Of a DNA stretch of 6,059 nt, positions 1 through 6,042 are shown piece by piece. The DNA lies in the NCBI GenBank assembly GCA_028877195.1, contig JAPPIL010000138.1, positions 1 to 6,059 on the forward strand, written 5' to 3'. This DNA is from Pseudomonadota bacterium. GTDB lineage: Bacteria; Bdellovibrionota_B; Oligoflexia; Oligoflexales; JAPPIL01. A model generated the notes under the pieces. The model was not told the origin of the DNA and did no database searches. It worked only from the letters and a program-made list of their open reading frames with translations. Position 1 is the first letter of the stretch, and each line of letters opens with the position of its first letter. Made by a program: the position numbers and the translations under genes.

Positions 1-29
1 GCATATGTCTTTAGACGATAGGGGGGAGG

Positions 30-54
30 TGCGGAGGGGGGAAAGCCCTCCGCA
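30..54 (+). promoter_or_regulatory. Leader hairpin 1 upstream of aspS
   Basis: Perfect inverted repeat: arm 30-38 (TGCGGAGGG) pairs with 46-54 (CCCTCCGCA) around a seven-base loop. This is a strong GC-rich stem. No T-run follows it on either strand, so it is not a canonical intrinsic terminator. Its position about 50 bases before aspS suggests a 5' untranslated structure. It could alternatively be the remnant 3' end of an upstream transcript whose gene lies outside the window. Confidence 0.4.
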
Positions 55-91
55 TGCTAAAAAGGAGAGCATGAGAGGCAGAGCCTCTCGT
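53..91 (+). promoter_or_regulatory. Two mutually exclusive leader hairpins before aspS
   Basis: Hairpin 2 pairs CATGCT (53-58) with AGCATG (68-73) and shows an SD-like AAGGAG (62-67) in its loop, with an ATG (71-73) in its 3' arm. Hairpin 3 pairs 71-79 with 83-91 (GAGAGGC/GCCTCTC core plus a wobble and an A-T pair) around an AGA triloop. The two share bases 71-73, so only one can form fully. That geometry resembles a switchable leader, but no ligand-binding fold or T-box motif is visible. The regulatory role is inference; the complementarity is directly seen. Confidence 0.35.
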
Positions 92-127
92 ATAAAAAAC
101 AAAAATGCGAAGTCATCGTCTACATAG
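71..127 (+). CDS. Possible 18-aa upstream ORF overlapping the aspS start
   Basis: ATG at 71 is preceded by AAGGAG at 62-67, the best SD in the leader. The frame runs 18 codons to TAG at 125-127, giving a basic peptide that begins MRGRASRIKNKN. It overlaps the first 23 bases of aspS in another frame, so its stop lies 20 bases inside aspS. It contains no Asp codon, which argues against classical Asp-codon attenuation. It could couple or compete with aspS initiation, or it may be a chance ORF in a structured leader. Nothing else supports its being a protein. Confidence 0.22.
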   Translation: MRGRASRIKNKNAKSSST

Positions 128-1859
128 CCTACGCCGTCAAGATGTCGGTAAAACTGTTGAGCTTAACGGTTGGGCAAACAAGGTGCGCAATCTTGGCAAG
201 ATGGTTTTTGTCGATTTGCGCGATCGCTGGGGTATCACCCAAGTCGTTCTTGATCCCGCGACGATACCAATAGCATCGCAGTTACGCGCTGAATGGGTCA
301 TCGCAATTAGTGGTGAGGTCATCGCCCGCCCCACTAACATGGTGCGCAAAGACATCGCTACTGGCGAAATTGAGGTGTCCGCCACCACTTGTCAGGTCAT
401 CAGCGAGGCAGCTGAACTGCCGTTCCCGATCGCAGACGGTAGCAAGATTGAACCATCGGACACGACACGTTTCACTTACCGCTACTTGGATTTGCGGCGC
501 GCCAAGCTCAAAGAAAACATCATCGCGCGCAGCACCTTGACCCGCTTGTTTCGGCAAGAATTTGAAAACCACGACTTCTTGGACATCGAGACACCGATGC
601 TCTACAAGTCCACACCTGAAGGTGCGCAAGAGTTTATCGTCCCCAGCAGGGTGCAGGCGGGAAATTTCTACGCGCTACCGCAAAGCCCACAGGTCTTCAA
701 ACAGTTGCTGATGATCGCAGGCTTTGATCGCTATTACCAAATAGTCAAAACATTTCGTGATGAAGACCTACGTGCCGATCGCCAACCTGAATTCACTCAA
801 ATCGATTGTGAGATGTCGTTTGTCGATCAAGAGCAGGTATTAGAAACGATTGAAGCGATTGTCCAAAAGGTGTTGCAGCAGTATTTACCTGATTACCAAC
901 CGACCCCCTTCATGCGCTTAACTTACGATGATGCCATGCAACACTACGGTAGTGATAAACCAGACCTGCGTTATGACCTGCGCTTACATCGCCTCGACGC
1001 AAAAGACTTTGTTGACGGTATCCCTGATGCATTGGTAGCCGAAGAAGCTGGTGAACTAGTGGTAATCGCCGCTAGATCTTGTGCCGAAAAGTATTCCCGC
1101 AAACGCTTGGATGCGCTGCAATCTCTGTTTATGCAAGCAGGTGGCAAACGCCTAGCGTGGTGTAAGGTGTTAGCGGATGAATGGAAGACCAGCATTCGTG
1201 GCGGTATCAGCGCCGCAACCCAAGCTGTTCTGCGCACGAAGCTGGCATTGCAGACAGGCGACATGCTGTTCATCGGGCTTGGAGCATCACCAGTTTTGTT
1301 GACCGCAATGGGCACAGTGCGACAGCATCTCGCAGTTGAACTGGAACTCACTGACCCAAGTCAGTTCAAATGGGCATGGATTACTGACTTTCCGCTGTTT
1401 GAACGCAACGATGCGGGTGAATTAGCGTCCATGCATCATCCGTTTACCATGCCGCGTGAGCAAGACTTGCCTCTACTCGGTGTGCAACCATTGGAAGCCA
1501 AAGCTCAAGCACATGATTTGGTGTTGAACGGCGTTGAGGTGGCAGGTGGTTCAATAAGGATTCATCGCCCCGATGTCCAAGCACAGGTGTTCACCGCTCT
1601 CGGTTTGAGTCAACAGGAGATAGATAGTAAATTTGGCTTTTTGCTACAAGCCTTGCGCTACGGCACTCCCCCGCATGGTGGTATCGCCTTTGGCTTTGAT
1701 CGTCTCGTCATGCTGCTGACGGGCAACAGTTCAATTCGGGAGGTAATCGCCTTTCCAAAAACCTACAAGGGCACATGTCTGATGACTTCCTCACCATCAC
1801 CGTTGGCGCAGGAACTTTTAGCCCCTTATCATATCAAATCGCTGGTCAAACCGCCTTAA
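105..1859 (+). CDS. aspS: Aspartyl-tRNA synthetase (AspRS), bacterial type
   Basis: This cytoplasmic class II synthetase charges tRNA-Asp with aspartate using ATP. It has 584 aa, the usual bacterial length. In order: an N-terminal OB-fold anticodon-binding domain (about 1-105, with GWANKVRNLGKMVFVDLRDR); RYLDLRR (126-132); motif 1 (about 157-165, FLDIETPML); the flipping loop STPEGAQEF (169-177); QSPQVFKQLLM (193-203); motif 2 with FRDEDLRADRQPEFTQID (217-234); the bacterial GAD insertion (about 290-415); and motif 3 with PPHGGIAFGFDRLVMLLTG (522-540). Residue 30 is Leu, as in E. coli AspRS, whereas non-discriminating bacterial enzymes typically carry His there; this favours a tRNA-Asp-specific enzyme. 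ATG 105 matches the family's normal N terminus, and an in-frame TAA at 93 excludes a longer start. No SD precedes it, only an A-rich stretch. Its 3' end overlaps the convergent yqaA-like gene by 14 bases. Confidence 0.98.
   Translation: MRSHRLHSLRRQDVGKTVELNGWANKVRNLGKMVFVDLRDRWGITQVVLDPATIPIASQLRAEWVIAISGEVIARPTNMVRKDIATGEIEVSATTCQVISEAAELPFPIADGSKIEPSDTTRFTYRYLDLRRAKLKENIIARSTLTRLFRQEFENHDFLDIETPMLYKSTPEGAQEFIVPSRVQAGNFYALPQSPQVFKQLLMIAGFDRYYQIVKTFRDEDLRADRQPEFTQIDCEMSFVDQEQVLETIEAIVQKVLQQYLPDYQPTPFMRLTYDDAMQHYGSDKPDLRYDLRLHRLDAKDFVDGIPDALVAEEAGELVVIAARSCAEKYSRKRLDALQSLFMQAGGKRLAWCKVLADEWKTSIRGGISAATQAVLRTKLALQTGDMLFIGLGASPVLLTAMGTVRQHLAVELELTDPSQFKWAWITDFPLFERNDAGELASMHHPFTMPREQDLPLLGVQPLEAKAQAHDLVLNGVEVAGGSIRIHRPDVQAQVFTALGLSQQEIDSKFGFLLQALRYGTPPHGGIAFGFDRLVMLLTGNSSIREVIAFPKTYKGTCLMTSSPSPLAQELLAPYHIKSLVKPP
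220..227. repeat. GCGATCGC palindrome (HIP1-like), copy 1
   Basis: Exact octamer inside aspS, at the codons of the DLRDRW stretch. It is one of three exact copies in the window. About 0.1 would be expected by chance in 6 kb at equal base frequencies. Confidence 0.6.
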
Positions 1860-1864
1860 CCAGC
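1841..1864. other. Inverted repeat at the aspS / yqaA-like convergence
   Basis: GCTGGT (1841-1846) is complementary to ACCAGC (1859-1864) across a 12-base loop that contains both stop codons. It is the only candidate structure for ending either transcript. It is short, has a large loop and lacks a T-run on either strand, so it is at best a weak transcript end. Confidence 0.15.
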
Positions 1865-2502
1865 AGCAAACCCAACACCAGCAAAACGATAAAGGCAATC
1901 GTCAGGAGATTAAAATACTTGTCGATGAACGTCTGTGCCGTAGCACCGTAGCGATGCATAATCAAGGCCACGGCAAAAAATCTTGCACCTCTGGCAGCAA
2001 GACTAGCAAGCATAAAGACGAGGATATTTACCTGCGCAAATCCTGCCGAGATAGTGATAAGCTTATAGGGCAAAGGGGTGAGAGCAAAGACAAAGACCAC
2101 CCAAGCATTGTATTGCGCAAAGGCTTGAAACAAATACGGCGACTCAAGGGCGAGAAAATTAGCGATATACGCAGGCAAGGCAATGTCGAGGCGACCTGCG
2201 ACTTCAATCAACTCCACCCGCATCACATGTTCAACCAACCACACACCGAGTGTTTGCCAAGCAAAGTAGCCCAGCAGATAACCAGCCAACCCTCCAAGCA
2301 CGGAGGCAAGCGTCGCAGTGCTGGCAAAGGCAAGATACTTGTGGCGTTTGCTGAGCACCATCGGAATCAGCAACACGTCAGGCGGAATCAGAAAAAAACT
2401 ACTCTCGGCAAAGGCTACAACCGCCAATGCAGGCAGGGCATAAGGGCTATGTGCCCACGTCAACACCCAATCATACAAGGAACGTAAACTACGAAAAAGC
2501 AC
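1846..2502 (-). CDS. YqaA/DedA-family (SNARE-associated) inner-membrane protein
   Basis: Polytopic membrane protein of 218 aa. Hydrophobic segments lie at about 20-50, 58-90, 130-152, 155-182 and 198-216. Residues 31-47 (FAESSFFLIPPDVLLIP) match the family's conserved acidic re-entrant loop with E33, P40-P41 and D42. FALTPLPYKLITISAG (139-154), followed by ASLAARGARFF (166-176), matches the second conserved half. DedA/VTT-type proteins are associated with lipid (undecaprenyl-phosphate or phospholipid) translocation and membrane homeostasis. The YqaA branch is less well studied, so no substrate is assigned. The start is GTG at 2502, two bases after the proline dehydrogenase stop and with no SD, which implies translational coupling; a TTG eight codons later is an alternative. 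It is the last gene of the minus-strand cluster, and its stop lies within the end of aspS. Confidence 0.88.
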   Translation of the reverse strand: MLFRSLRSLYDWVLTWAHSPYALPALAVVAFAESSFFLIPPDVLLIPMVLSKRHKYLAFASTATLASVLGGLAGYLLGYFAWQTLGVWLVEHVMRVELIEVAGRLDIALPAYIANFLALESPYLFQAFAQYNAWVVFVFALTPLPYKLITISAGFAQVNILVFMLASLAARGARFFAVALIMHRYGATAQTFIDKYFNLLTIAFIVLLVLGLLLVKAV

Positions 2503-2504
2503 AG

Positions 2505-3338
2505 TTAGTCTTTGATAAGGTTGCGTAAAACAAAGAAGAGGTTTTCTTTGCGCTCAAGCACTCGACGGCTAAAGTAAGGAAACCAGTTATCGCCATAAGG
2601 AATATAAACCCGCATACGGTAGCCACGCGCACGGATACTATACCATGTCTTCCTACGCATACCGAACAGCATTTGAAATTCAAAATCAGCCTGCTGCGGG
2701 CTAGCACAAGCTTGAATAGCCTTGATCAGCTCGTCGTCATGTGTTGCAAAAGCGGTGTTAGAAAAATTTTTCAATAAGATCGCGGCAATCTTCAGATAAT
2801 TTTTTCTGATCGCATGCATGTCTTGAAATGCGACTGACGCAGGTTCTTTGTATGCCCCTTTACATAAACGAATGTGTGCACCAATCTTCTGTAAACGCTC
2901 AACATCAGCAACGGTGCGATGCAGATAAGCCTGTAGGACGATACCCAGCTGGTCATACTGACGCTTTGCCTCTGCATACAAGTCGAGCGTCGCGTCAACA
3001 TAGCGGGAGCTTTCCATATCAAGACGGATAAACACCCCCCTTGCCCGCGCCGCAACGATAAGTGTCTGCAACAGTTCGCTTGCTAACGCGCTGCTGTGCG
3101 CCAATCCAATCATCGTCGGTTTGATCGACAAGTAGCAGTCAGTCGTGCGGATTTTAGCGATTGCCCGCAAGTAGATTTGACACATCGCTCTTGCCTGCTG
3201 TTCACAGCGGCAGTCTTCGCCAAGAATGTTGATTGTCGTCGTAATACCTGCGTCGGCGAGCTTTTGCTGATGCGGCAAAACATCCTCAAAAACTGTGCCA
3301 GCCACAAAGCGGCGCACCAGAGGTATGTTTTTCGCCAT
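2505..3338 (-). CDS. Monofunctional proline dehydrogenase (FAD-dependent)
   Basis: It oxidises L-proline to 1-pyrroline-5-carboxylate with FAD, passing electrons to the membrane quinone pool: the first step of proline catabolism. The 277-aa TIM-barrel enzyme belongs to the stand-alone PRODH type, not PutA. Visible family motifs are K73 in LSIKPTMIGL, RLDMESSRYVDATLDLY (105-121, with D107), IRLCKGAYKEP (156-166), TH (199-200), EFQMLFG (220-226), and VYIPYGDNWFPYFSRRVLER (244-263) with Y245 and the Arg pair R258-R259 that binds the proline carboxylate. All key positions expected from the Thermus enzyme appear present. Relative to typical ~300-aa members the N terminus is short by roughly 20-25 residues; an in-frame TGA 12 bases upstream of the ATG rules out an extension. 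The ATG overlaps the rimO stop by one base (TGATG). No pyrroline-5-carboxylate dehydrogenase gene is in the window, so the second step must be encoded elsewhere. Confidence 0.93.
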   Translation of the reverse strand: MAKNIPLVRRFVAGTVFEDVLPHQQKLADAGITTTINILGEDCRCEQQARAMCQIYLRAIAKIRTTDCYLSIKPTMIGLAHSSALASELLQTLIVAARARGVFIRLDMESSRYVDATLDLYAEAKRQYDQLGIVLQAYLHRTVADVERLQKIGAHIRLCKGAYKEPASVAFQDMHAIRKNYLKIAAILLKNFSNTAFATHDDELIKAIQACASPQQADFEFQMLFGMRRKTWYSIRARGYRMRVYIPYGDNWFPYFSRRVLERKENLFFVLRNLIKD

Positions 3339-4681
3339 CAGCAGATTTCACCGCAGAGGTCGTAAGAAGAGGCGGCGGTAATCTTTACTTTTTGAATCGT
3401 GCCGAGCTTCGCTTGCCCAGAGACATAGACGATACCATCAACTTCTGGGGCTTGCGTAGCTAAACGGGCAAGGTAATACTTGGCAGTTTGCTTCTCCACT
3501 AATACTTCCGCTACCGTGCCGACTTGCGCTTGTAATTTTGCTTGCGATATTTTTGCTTGGCAAGCCATCAAACGTCGGTAGCGTTGCATCTTGACCTTAG
3601 CAGGAACTTGAGCCTGCATGCGTCCAGCAGGAGTATGCTCTTCCTTTGAGTAGGTGAAACAACCGAGATGCTCAAACTCCTGTGCGGCAACAAAATCCAG
3701 CAACATGTTGAAGTCTTCCTCGCTCTCGCTGGGGAAACCAACCATCACTGATGTTCGCAATGCAACACTTGGAATGCGTTCCCTTATTTGAGCAAAAATT
3801 CTTTCCAAATCCGTGCGACTAACGGCACGACGCATGCGCTGTAAAATTCTGTCGCTGGCATGTTGCACAGGAATATCAAGATATTTGACGATCTTGTCCT
3901 CCGTTGCTAGCAAGTCTAACAGTTCAGCATTGATGTATTCGGGATAGACATAAAGCAAACGTATCCAGCGCAATGCTTGCACCTTGACCAGTCGGCGTAG
4001 GAGAGGCACAAGCTCTGAACCTTGGCGATCGCGACCAAAAGCGGCAAGATCTTGCGCAATCAGGATAATTTCAGAGACTCCCTGTGCTGCTAGCTGCTCG
4101 GCTTCCGCACCGATGTCCGCGATTGTGCGTGAACGCAGCTGACCACGAATGACAGGAATAACACAAAAAGCACAGCGATGCTGACATCCTTCCGATACTT
4201 TTACGTAAGCGGAGTAGGGCGACAGGGTGTTTATCTTCGGATCAGCTGAAGTGTAGATGTAGTTTGTGCGTTGCGTATTTAATTTGCCTGTCGCCAGCAT
4301 CGGGGTATCAAGGAATTCTGCGATTTTATGAAACTGGTCAGTGCCGACGAACAGGTCAACTTCGGGGATGCCAGTTTGAAGTTTCTTGCCATAACGCTGC
4401 GATAAACAACCAGCAACAATGAGTCGCAGGTTGGGATTATCTTGCTTGTAGCCCACTACCTCCATAATTTTAGCGATACTCTCTTGCTTGGCAGCGTTGA
4501 TAAACCCGCAGGTGTTGACCACCACCGCATCAGCAGTTTGTGGCTGGTCGCTGAAACTCCAACCCCGTTCCAGCAGTTTGCCCATCATTACCTCTGAATC
4601 AACAAGATTGCGAGCGCAACCCAACGAGATAAAGCAGACCTTGCGGGTTTGTAGAACTGGAATTTGTGGCGCTATACGCAT
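3338..4681 (-). CDS. rimO: Ribosomal protein S12 methylthiotransferase RimO
   Basis: This radical-SAM enzyme adds a methylthio group to the beta carbon of a conserved aspartate of ribosomal protein S12. It has 447 aa with the start chosen here. The N-terminal methylthiotransferase domain carries C22 (ISLGCARNLVDSE), C58 (VVNTCGFINAAKQES) and C92 (VAGCLSQRYG), which bind one 4Fe-4S cluster. The radical-SAM domain carries C166, C170 and C173 (SEGCQHRCAFCVIP) for the second. The C-terminal TRAM domain spans about 384-445 and ends in YDLCGE. CARNLVDSE and YDLxGE favour RimO over MiaB. Open frame extends upstream to a TTG at 4747 and an ATG at 4714, but those starts would overlap the preceding gene. 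ATG 4681 lies four bases after that gene's stop and gives a family-like N terminus. No SD is evident, so coupling to the upstream gene is likely. It sits between an unknown exported protein and proline dehydrogenase. Confidence 0.96.
   Translation of the reverse strand: MRIAPQIPVLQTRKVCFISLGCARNLVDSEVMMGKLLERGWSFSDQPQTADAVVVNTCGFINAAKQESIAKIMEVVGYKQDNPNLRLIVAGCLSQRYGKKLQTGIPEVDLFVGTDQFHKIAEFLDTPMLATGKLNTQRTNYIYTSADPKINTLSPYSAYVKVSEGCQHRCAFCVIPVIRGQLRSRTIADIGAEAEQLAAQGVSEIILIAQDLAAFGRDRQGSELVPLLRRLVKVQALRWIRLLYVYPEYINAELLDLLATEDKIVKYLDIPVQHASDRILQRMRRAVSRTDLERIFAQIRERIPSVALRTSVMVGFPSESEEDFNMLLDFVAAQEFEHLGCFTYSKEEHTPAGRMQAQVPAKVKMQRYRRLMACQAKISQAKLQAQVGTVAEVLVEKQTAKYYLARLATQAPEVDGIVYVSGQAKLGTIQKVKITAASSYDLCGEIC
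4025..4032. repeat. GCGATCGC palindrome (HIP1-like), copy 2
   Basis: Second exact GCGATCGC octamer, inside rimO at the codons for FGRDRQG. Confidence 0.6.
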
Positions 4682-4685
4682 CTTG

Positions 4686-5618
4686 TCAAAACCATGCTTG
4701 CACCGCACCTTCATAGAAGTCAGCGTCAGTGGGACTGCGAGGATCAAGGGTCAATGCTATTTTCACTATCTGTTGCTTAAACTGTTGCTTGTGGTGCGGG
4801 GCGACGATGCTGAAATAACTGCGCACACTCGCAACTAACAGCGGCTGGTCAGGCATAAGCTCGGAGTAGATGTAACGCAGTTGCACCAAAGACTTTGCTA
4901 TCTGGGCGGCGGCATACTCATAGCGACCAGCATCGTAGGCATGGCGAGCATCCTGTAGTGTCGGAGTCAGTAAGACCAGCGCTGCCGACAGGGTGTTGCG
5001 GCTGATCTGGGCATTGATGCTGAAATGTCGCTGCATTTCCATCCAATATGCCTCTAATTCAGGACGAGATGGGTAAGTGCTGGTGTCTGGCTTGTTGGAG
5101 AACTGATTATTAGCAAACGCCCAACGTCTGATAAACGACCGTGCAGGATCCCAGAGTGGTGCACCGATGGAAAACACCCCCATGCCTGTAACGATAGGCA
5201 CAAAGACATTGATAAAGTTTTTCGTTGCCTCCGATATGTTGCGTTTGGATAGGAAGTGGCTGAACTTTGCTCCCCCATACGCAGACAGCATAATGCCTGC
5301 GAAGACCACCCCATAGGTAGCGGCAGCGGCAGCATGTTTGCCGACATGAAACACCCGTTGCTGAATGGCTTGGTTGATTTGCGTATCCCGACACTGTTCT
5401 TGCTCACATTTTTGCACGATCTGTGCAGCGATCGCACCACCGACGGTTGCAAACACCAAACGATAATACCAACCGTAGTCGCTGGTGCGTTGATGATAAA
5501 GCTTCTCAACACGCTCTTTGAGGCGGGCATCAACGGCATCAGCACTTGCCGAAGGGGTCAGAACTGCTGGGCTTATCAACAACAGTAGTTTGACGGAAAT
5601 ACGAAGGGGAATAGACAT
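4686..5618 (-). CDS. Unrecognised exported/membrane protein, 310 aa
   Basis: I do not recognise a family. Residues 1-26 look like a Sec signal peptide: basic start MSIPLRISVK, hydrophobic LLLLISPAVL, and an ASA cleavage motif before D27. Three further moderately hydrophobic Ala/Gly-rich segments at about 53-68, 95-116 and 135-156 could be membrane helices. Between them lie a CEQEQC pair (C71, C76) and a basic loop with HFLSKRN (121-127). From about residue 185 the protein appears soluble and helical; DARHAYDAGRYEYAAAQIAK (223-242) resembles a TPR-type helix pair, but one unit is not enough to call a repeat. ATG 5618 is preceded by GAGGAG at 5626-5621, a clear SD with unusually short spacing (two bases, or four counting only GAGG). 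It follows tRNA-Arg by 29 bases with no terminator and ends four bases before rimO, so it is probably the first protein of that transcript. Function unknown. Confidence 0.8.
   Translation of the reverse strand: MSIPLRISVKLLLLISPAVLTPSASADAVDARLKERVEKLYHQRTSDYGWYYRLVFATVGGAIAAQIVQKCEQEQCRDTQINQAIQQRVFHVGKHAAAAATYGVVFAGIMLSAYGGAKFSHFLSKRNISEATKNFINVFVPIVTGMGVFSIGAPLWDPARSFIRRWAFANNQFSNKPDTSTYPSRPELEAYWMEMQRHFSINAQISRNTLSAALVLLTPTLQDARHAYDAGRYEYAAAQIAKSLVQLRYIYSELMPDQPLLVASVRSYFSIVAPHHKQQFKQQIVKIALTLDPRSPTDADFYEGAVQAWF
5428..5435. repeat. GCGATCGC palindrome (HIP1-like), copy 3
   Basis: Third exact GCGATCGC octamer, inside the unknown membrane protein gene at the codons for GGAIAAQ. Confidence 0.6.
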
Positions 5619-5647
5619 GACTCCTCGTATTTTTTTTCAATGCATAG

Positions 5648-5721
5648 CGCACCCGGAGCGACTCGAACGCCCGACCCCAAGATTCGTAGTCTTGTGCTCT
5701 ATCCAACTGAGCTACGGGTGC
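5648..5721 (-). tRNA. tRNA-Arg(ACG)
   Basis: Complete 74-base cloverleaf. The acceptor stem GCACCCG/CGGGTGC is perfect. The D arm is GCTC..GAGC. The anticodon stem CAAGA/TCTTG encloses the loop CTACGAA, giving anticodon ACG. The T arm GGGCG-TTCGAGT-CGCTC has one G-U pair. The discriminator is G and CCA is not encoded (CTA follows), so the CCA-adding enzyme must complete it. A34 would need TadA conversion to inosine to read the CGU, CGC and CGA codons. It is the last tRNA of the cluster, 29 bases before the next coding start. Confidence 0.97.
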
Positions 5722-5733
5722 ATAGGAGTAACA

Positions 5734-5820
5734 CGGAGAGAGAGGGATTTGAACCCTCGGAACGAAAAAACGTTCGTCGCCTTAGCAAGGCGGTGCTTTC
5801 AGCCACTCAGCCATCTCTCC
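5734..5820 (-). tRNA. tRNA-Ser(GCU)
   Basis: Class II tRNA of 87 bases reading AGC/AGU. The acceptor stem GGAGAGA/TCTCTCC is perfect, with discriminator G. The anticodon arm CCGCC-TTGCTAA-GGCGA gives anticodon GCT, with a C-A mismatch at the outermost pair (27-43). The long variable arm GAACG-TTTTTT-CGTTC is typical of serine tRNAs. The T arm is GAGGG-TTCAAAT-CCCTC. CCA is not encoded. It lies 12 bases before tRNA-Arg. Confidence 0.97.
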
Positions 5821-5842
5821 TCAATTCTCAACAAAAAAAGTG

Positions 5843-5928
5843 CGGAGAGAGGGGGATTCGAACCCCCGGTGCTTTATGGGCACAATGGTTTTCAAGACCA
5901 TCACCTTAAACCACTCGGACATCTCTCC
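5843..5928 (-). tRNA. tRNA-Ser(UGA)
   Basis: Class II tRNA of 86 bases reading UCA-family codons. The acceptor stem GGAGAGA/TCTCTCC is identical to that of the neighbouring serine tRNA, with discriminator G. The anticodon arm ATGGT-CTTGAAA-ACCAT gives anticodon TGA. The variable arm GTGC/GCAC has a seven-base loop, and the T arm is GGGGG-TTCGAAT-CCCCC. The D stem appears to keep only C11-G24 and C12-G23, with U10 facing U25. CCA is not encoded. It is first in the cluster, 22 bases before tRNA-Ser(GCU). Confidence 0.97.
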
Positions 5929-5934
5929 TCCGCA

Positions 5935-5964
5935 TCTATACAATCATCGCATTTACAATTTCAA
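5935..5964 (-). promoter_or_regulatory. Sigma-70-like promoter for the tRNA/rimO transcription unit
   Basis: Reading the minus strand, TTGAAA (5964-5959) is followed after 18 bases by TATAGA (5940-5935). The -10 box ends six bases before the mature 5' end of tRNA-Ser(UGA), so transcription would begin at or very near the tRNA with almost no leader. The -35 matches five of six consensus bases and the -10 matches four of six. No other promoter is evident between here and yqaA. Confidence 0.5.
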
Positions 5965-6027
5965 GGATGTAGTCTCACTTGGCGGTAGCAAAAGCCTCCA
6001 GGATCGGCTTTGTTGCATAACTAACAT
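5953..6027 (-). CDS. Doubtful 24-aa ORF upstream of the tRNA cluster
   Basis: ATG at 6027 is preceded by AAAAAAGGAGAG. The frame runs 24 codons (starting MLVMQQSRSWRLLL) to TAA at 5953, and a second in-frame ATG lies at 6018. The SD-like sequence is good but very close to the ATG. The ORF overlaps the -35 of the proposed tRNA promoter and has no recognisable product. It is listed because it is the only coding potential in the final 130 bases; it is probably chance. Confidence 0.1.
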   Translation of the reverse strand: MLVMQQSRSWRLLLPPSETTSLKL

Positions 6028-6042
6028 CTCTCCTTTTTTCTT

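Noticed and set aside
91..96. TATAAA just before aspS as a -10 box
   Set aside because: No -35 is present at suitable spacing, it is only eight bases from the ATG, and the A-rich stretch is explained equally well as an initiation region.
1954..2487. 177-codon plus-strand open frame
   Set aside because: It lies wholly antisense to the yqaA-like gene, has low-complexity Lys/Arg/Gln-rich composition and no SD, and matches no family.
4682..4747. Extended rimO starts at TTG 4747 or ATG 4714
   Set aside because: They overlap the upstream gene, lack an SD and add residues without counterpart in RimO. ATG 4681 fits the family length and spacing.
5054..5545. 163-codon minus-strand open frame within the 310-aa gene
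   Set aside because: It is in an alternative frame of the unknown membrane protein. The 310-aa frame has the SD, signal peptide and operon fit.
5518..5988. Plus-strand open frames of 156 and 89 codons over 5518-5988, with phrases such as RGGFEPP and RGIRTPG
   Set aside because: They are antisense translations of the three tRNA genes. These phrases are a well-known false-annotation signature produced by serine-type tRNAs.
5987..6016. Imperfect hairpin GCAAAAGCC/GGCTTTGTTGC followed by a T-run at 6034-6039
   Set aside because: The stem has a bulge and the T-run starts about 18 bases after it, so it does not form an intrinsic terminator on the plus strand.
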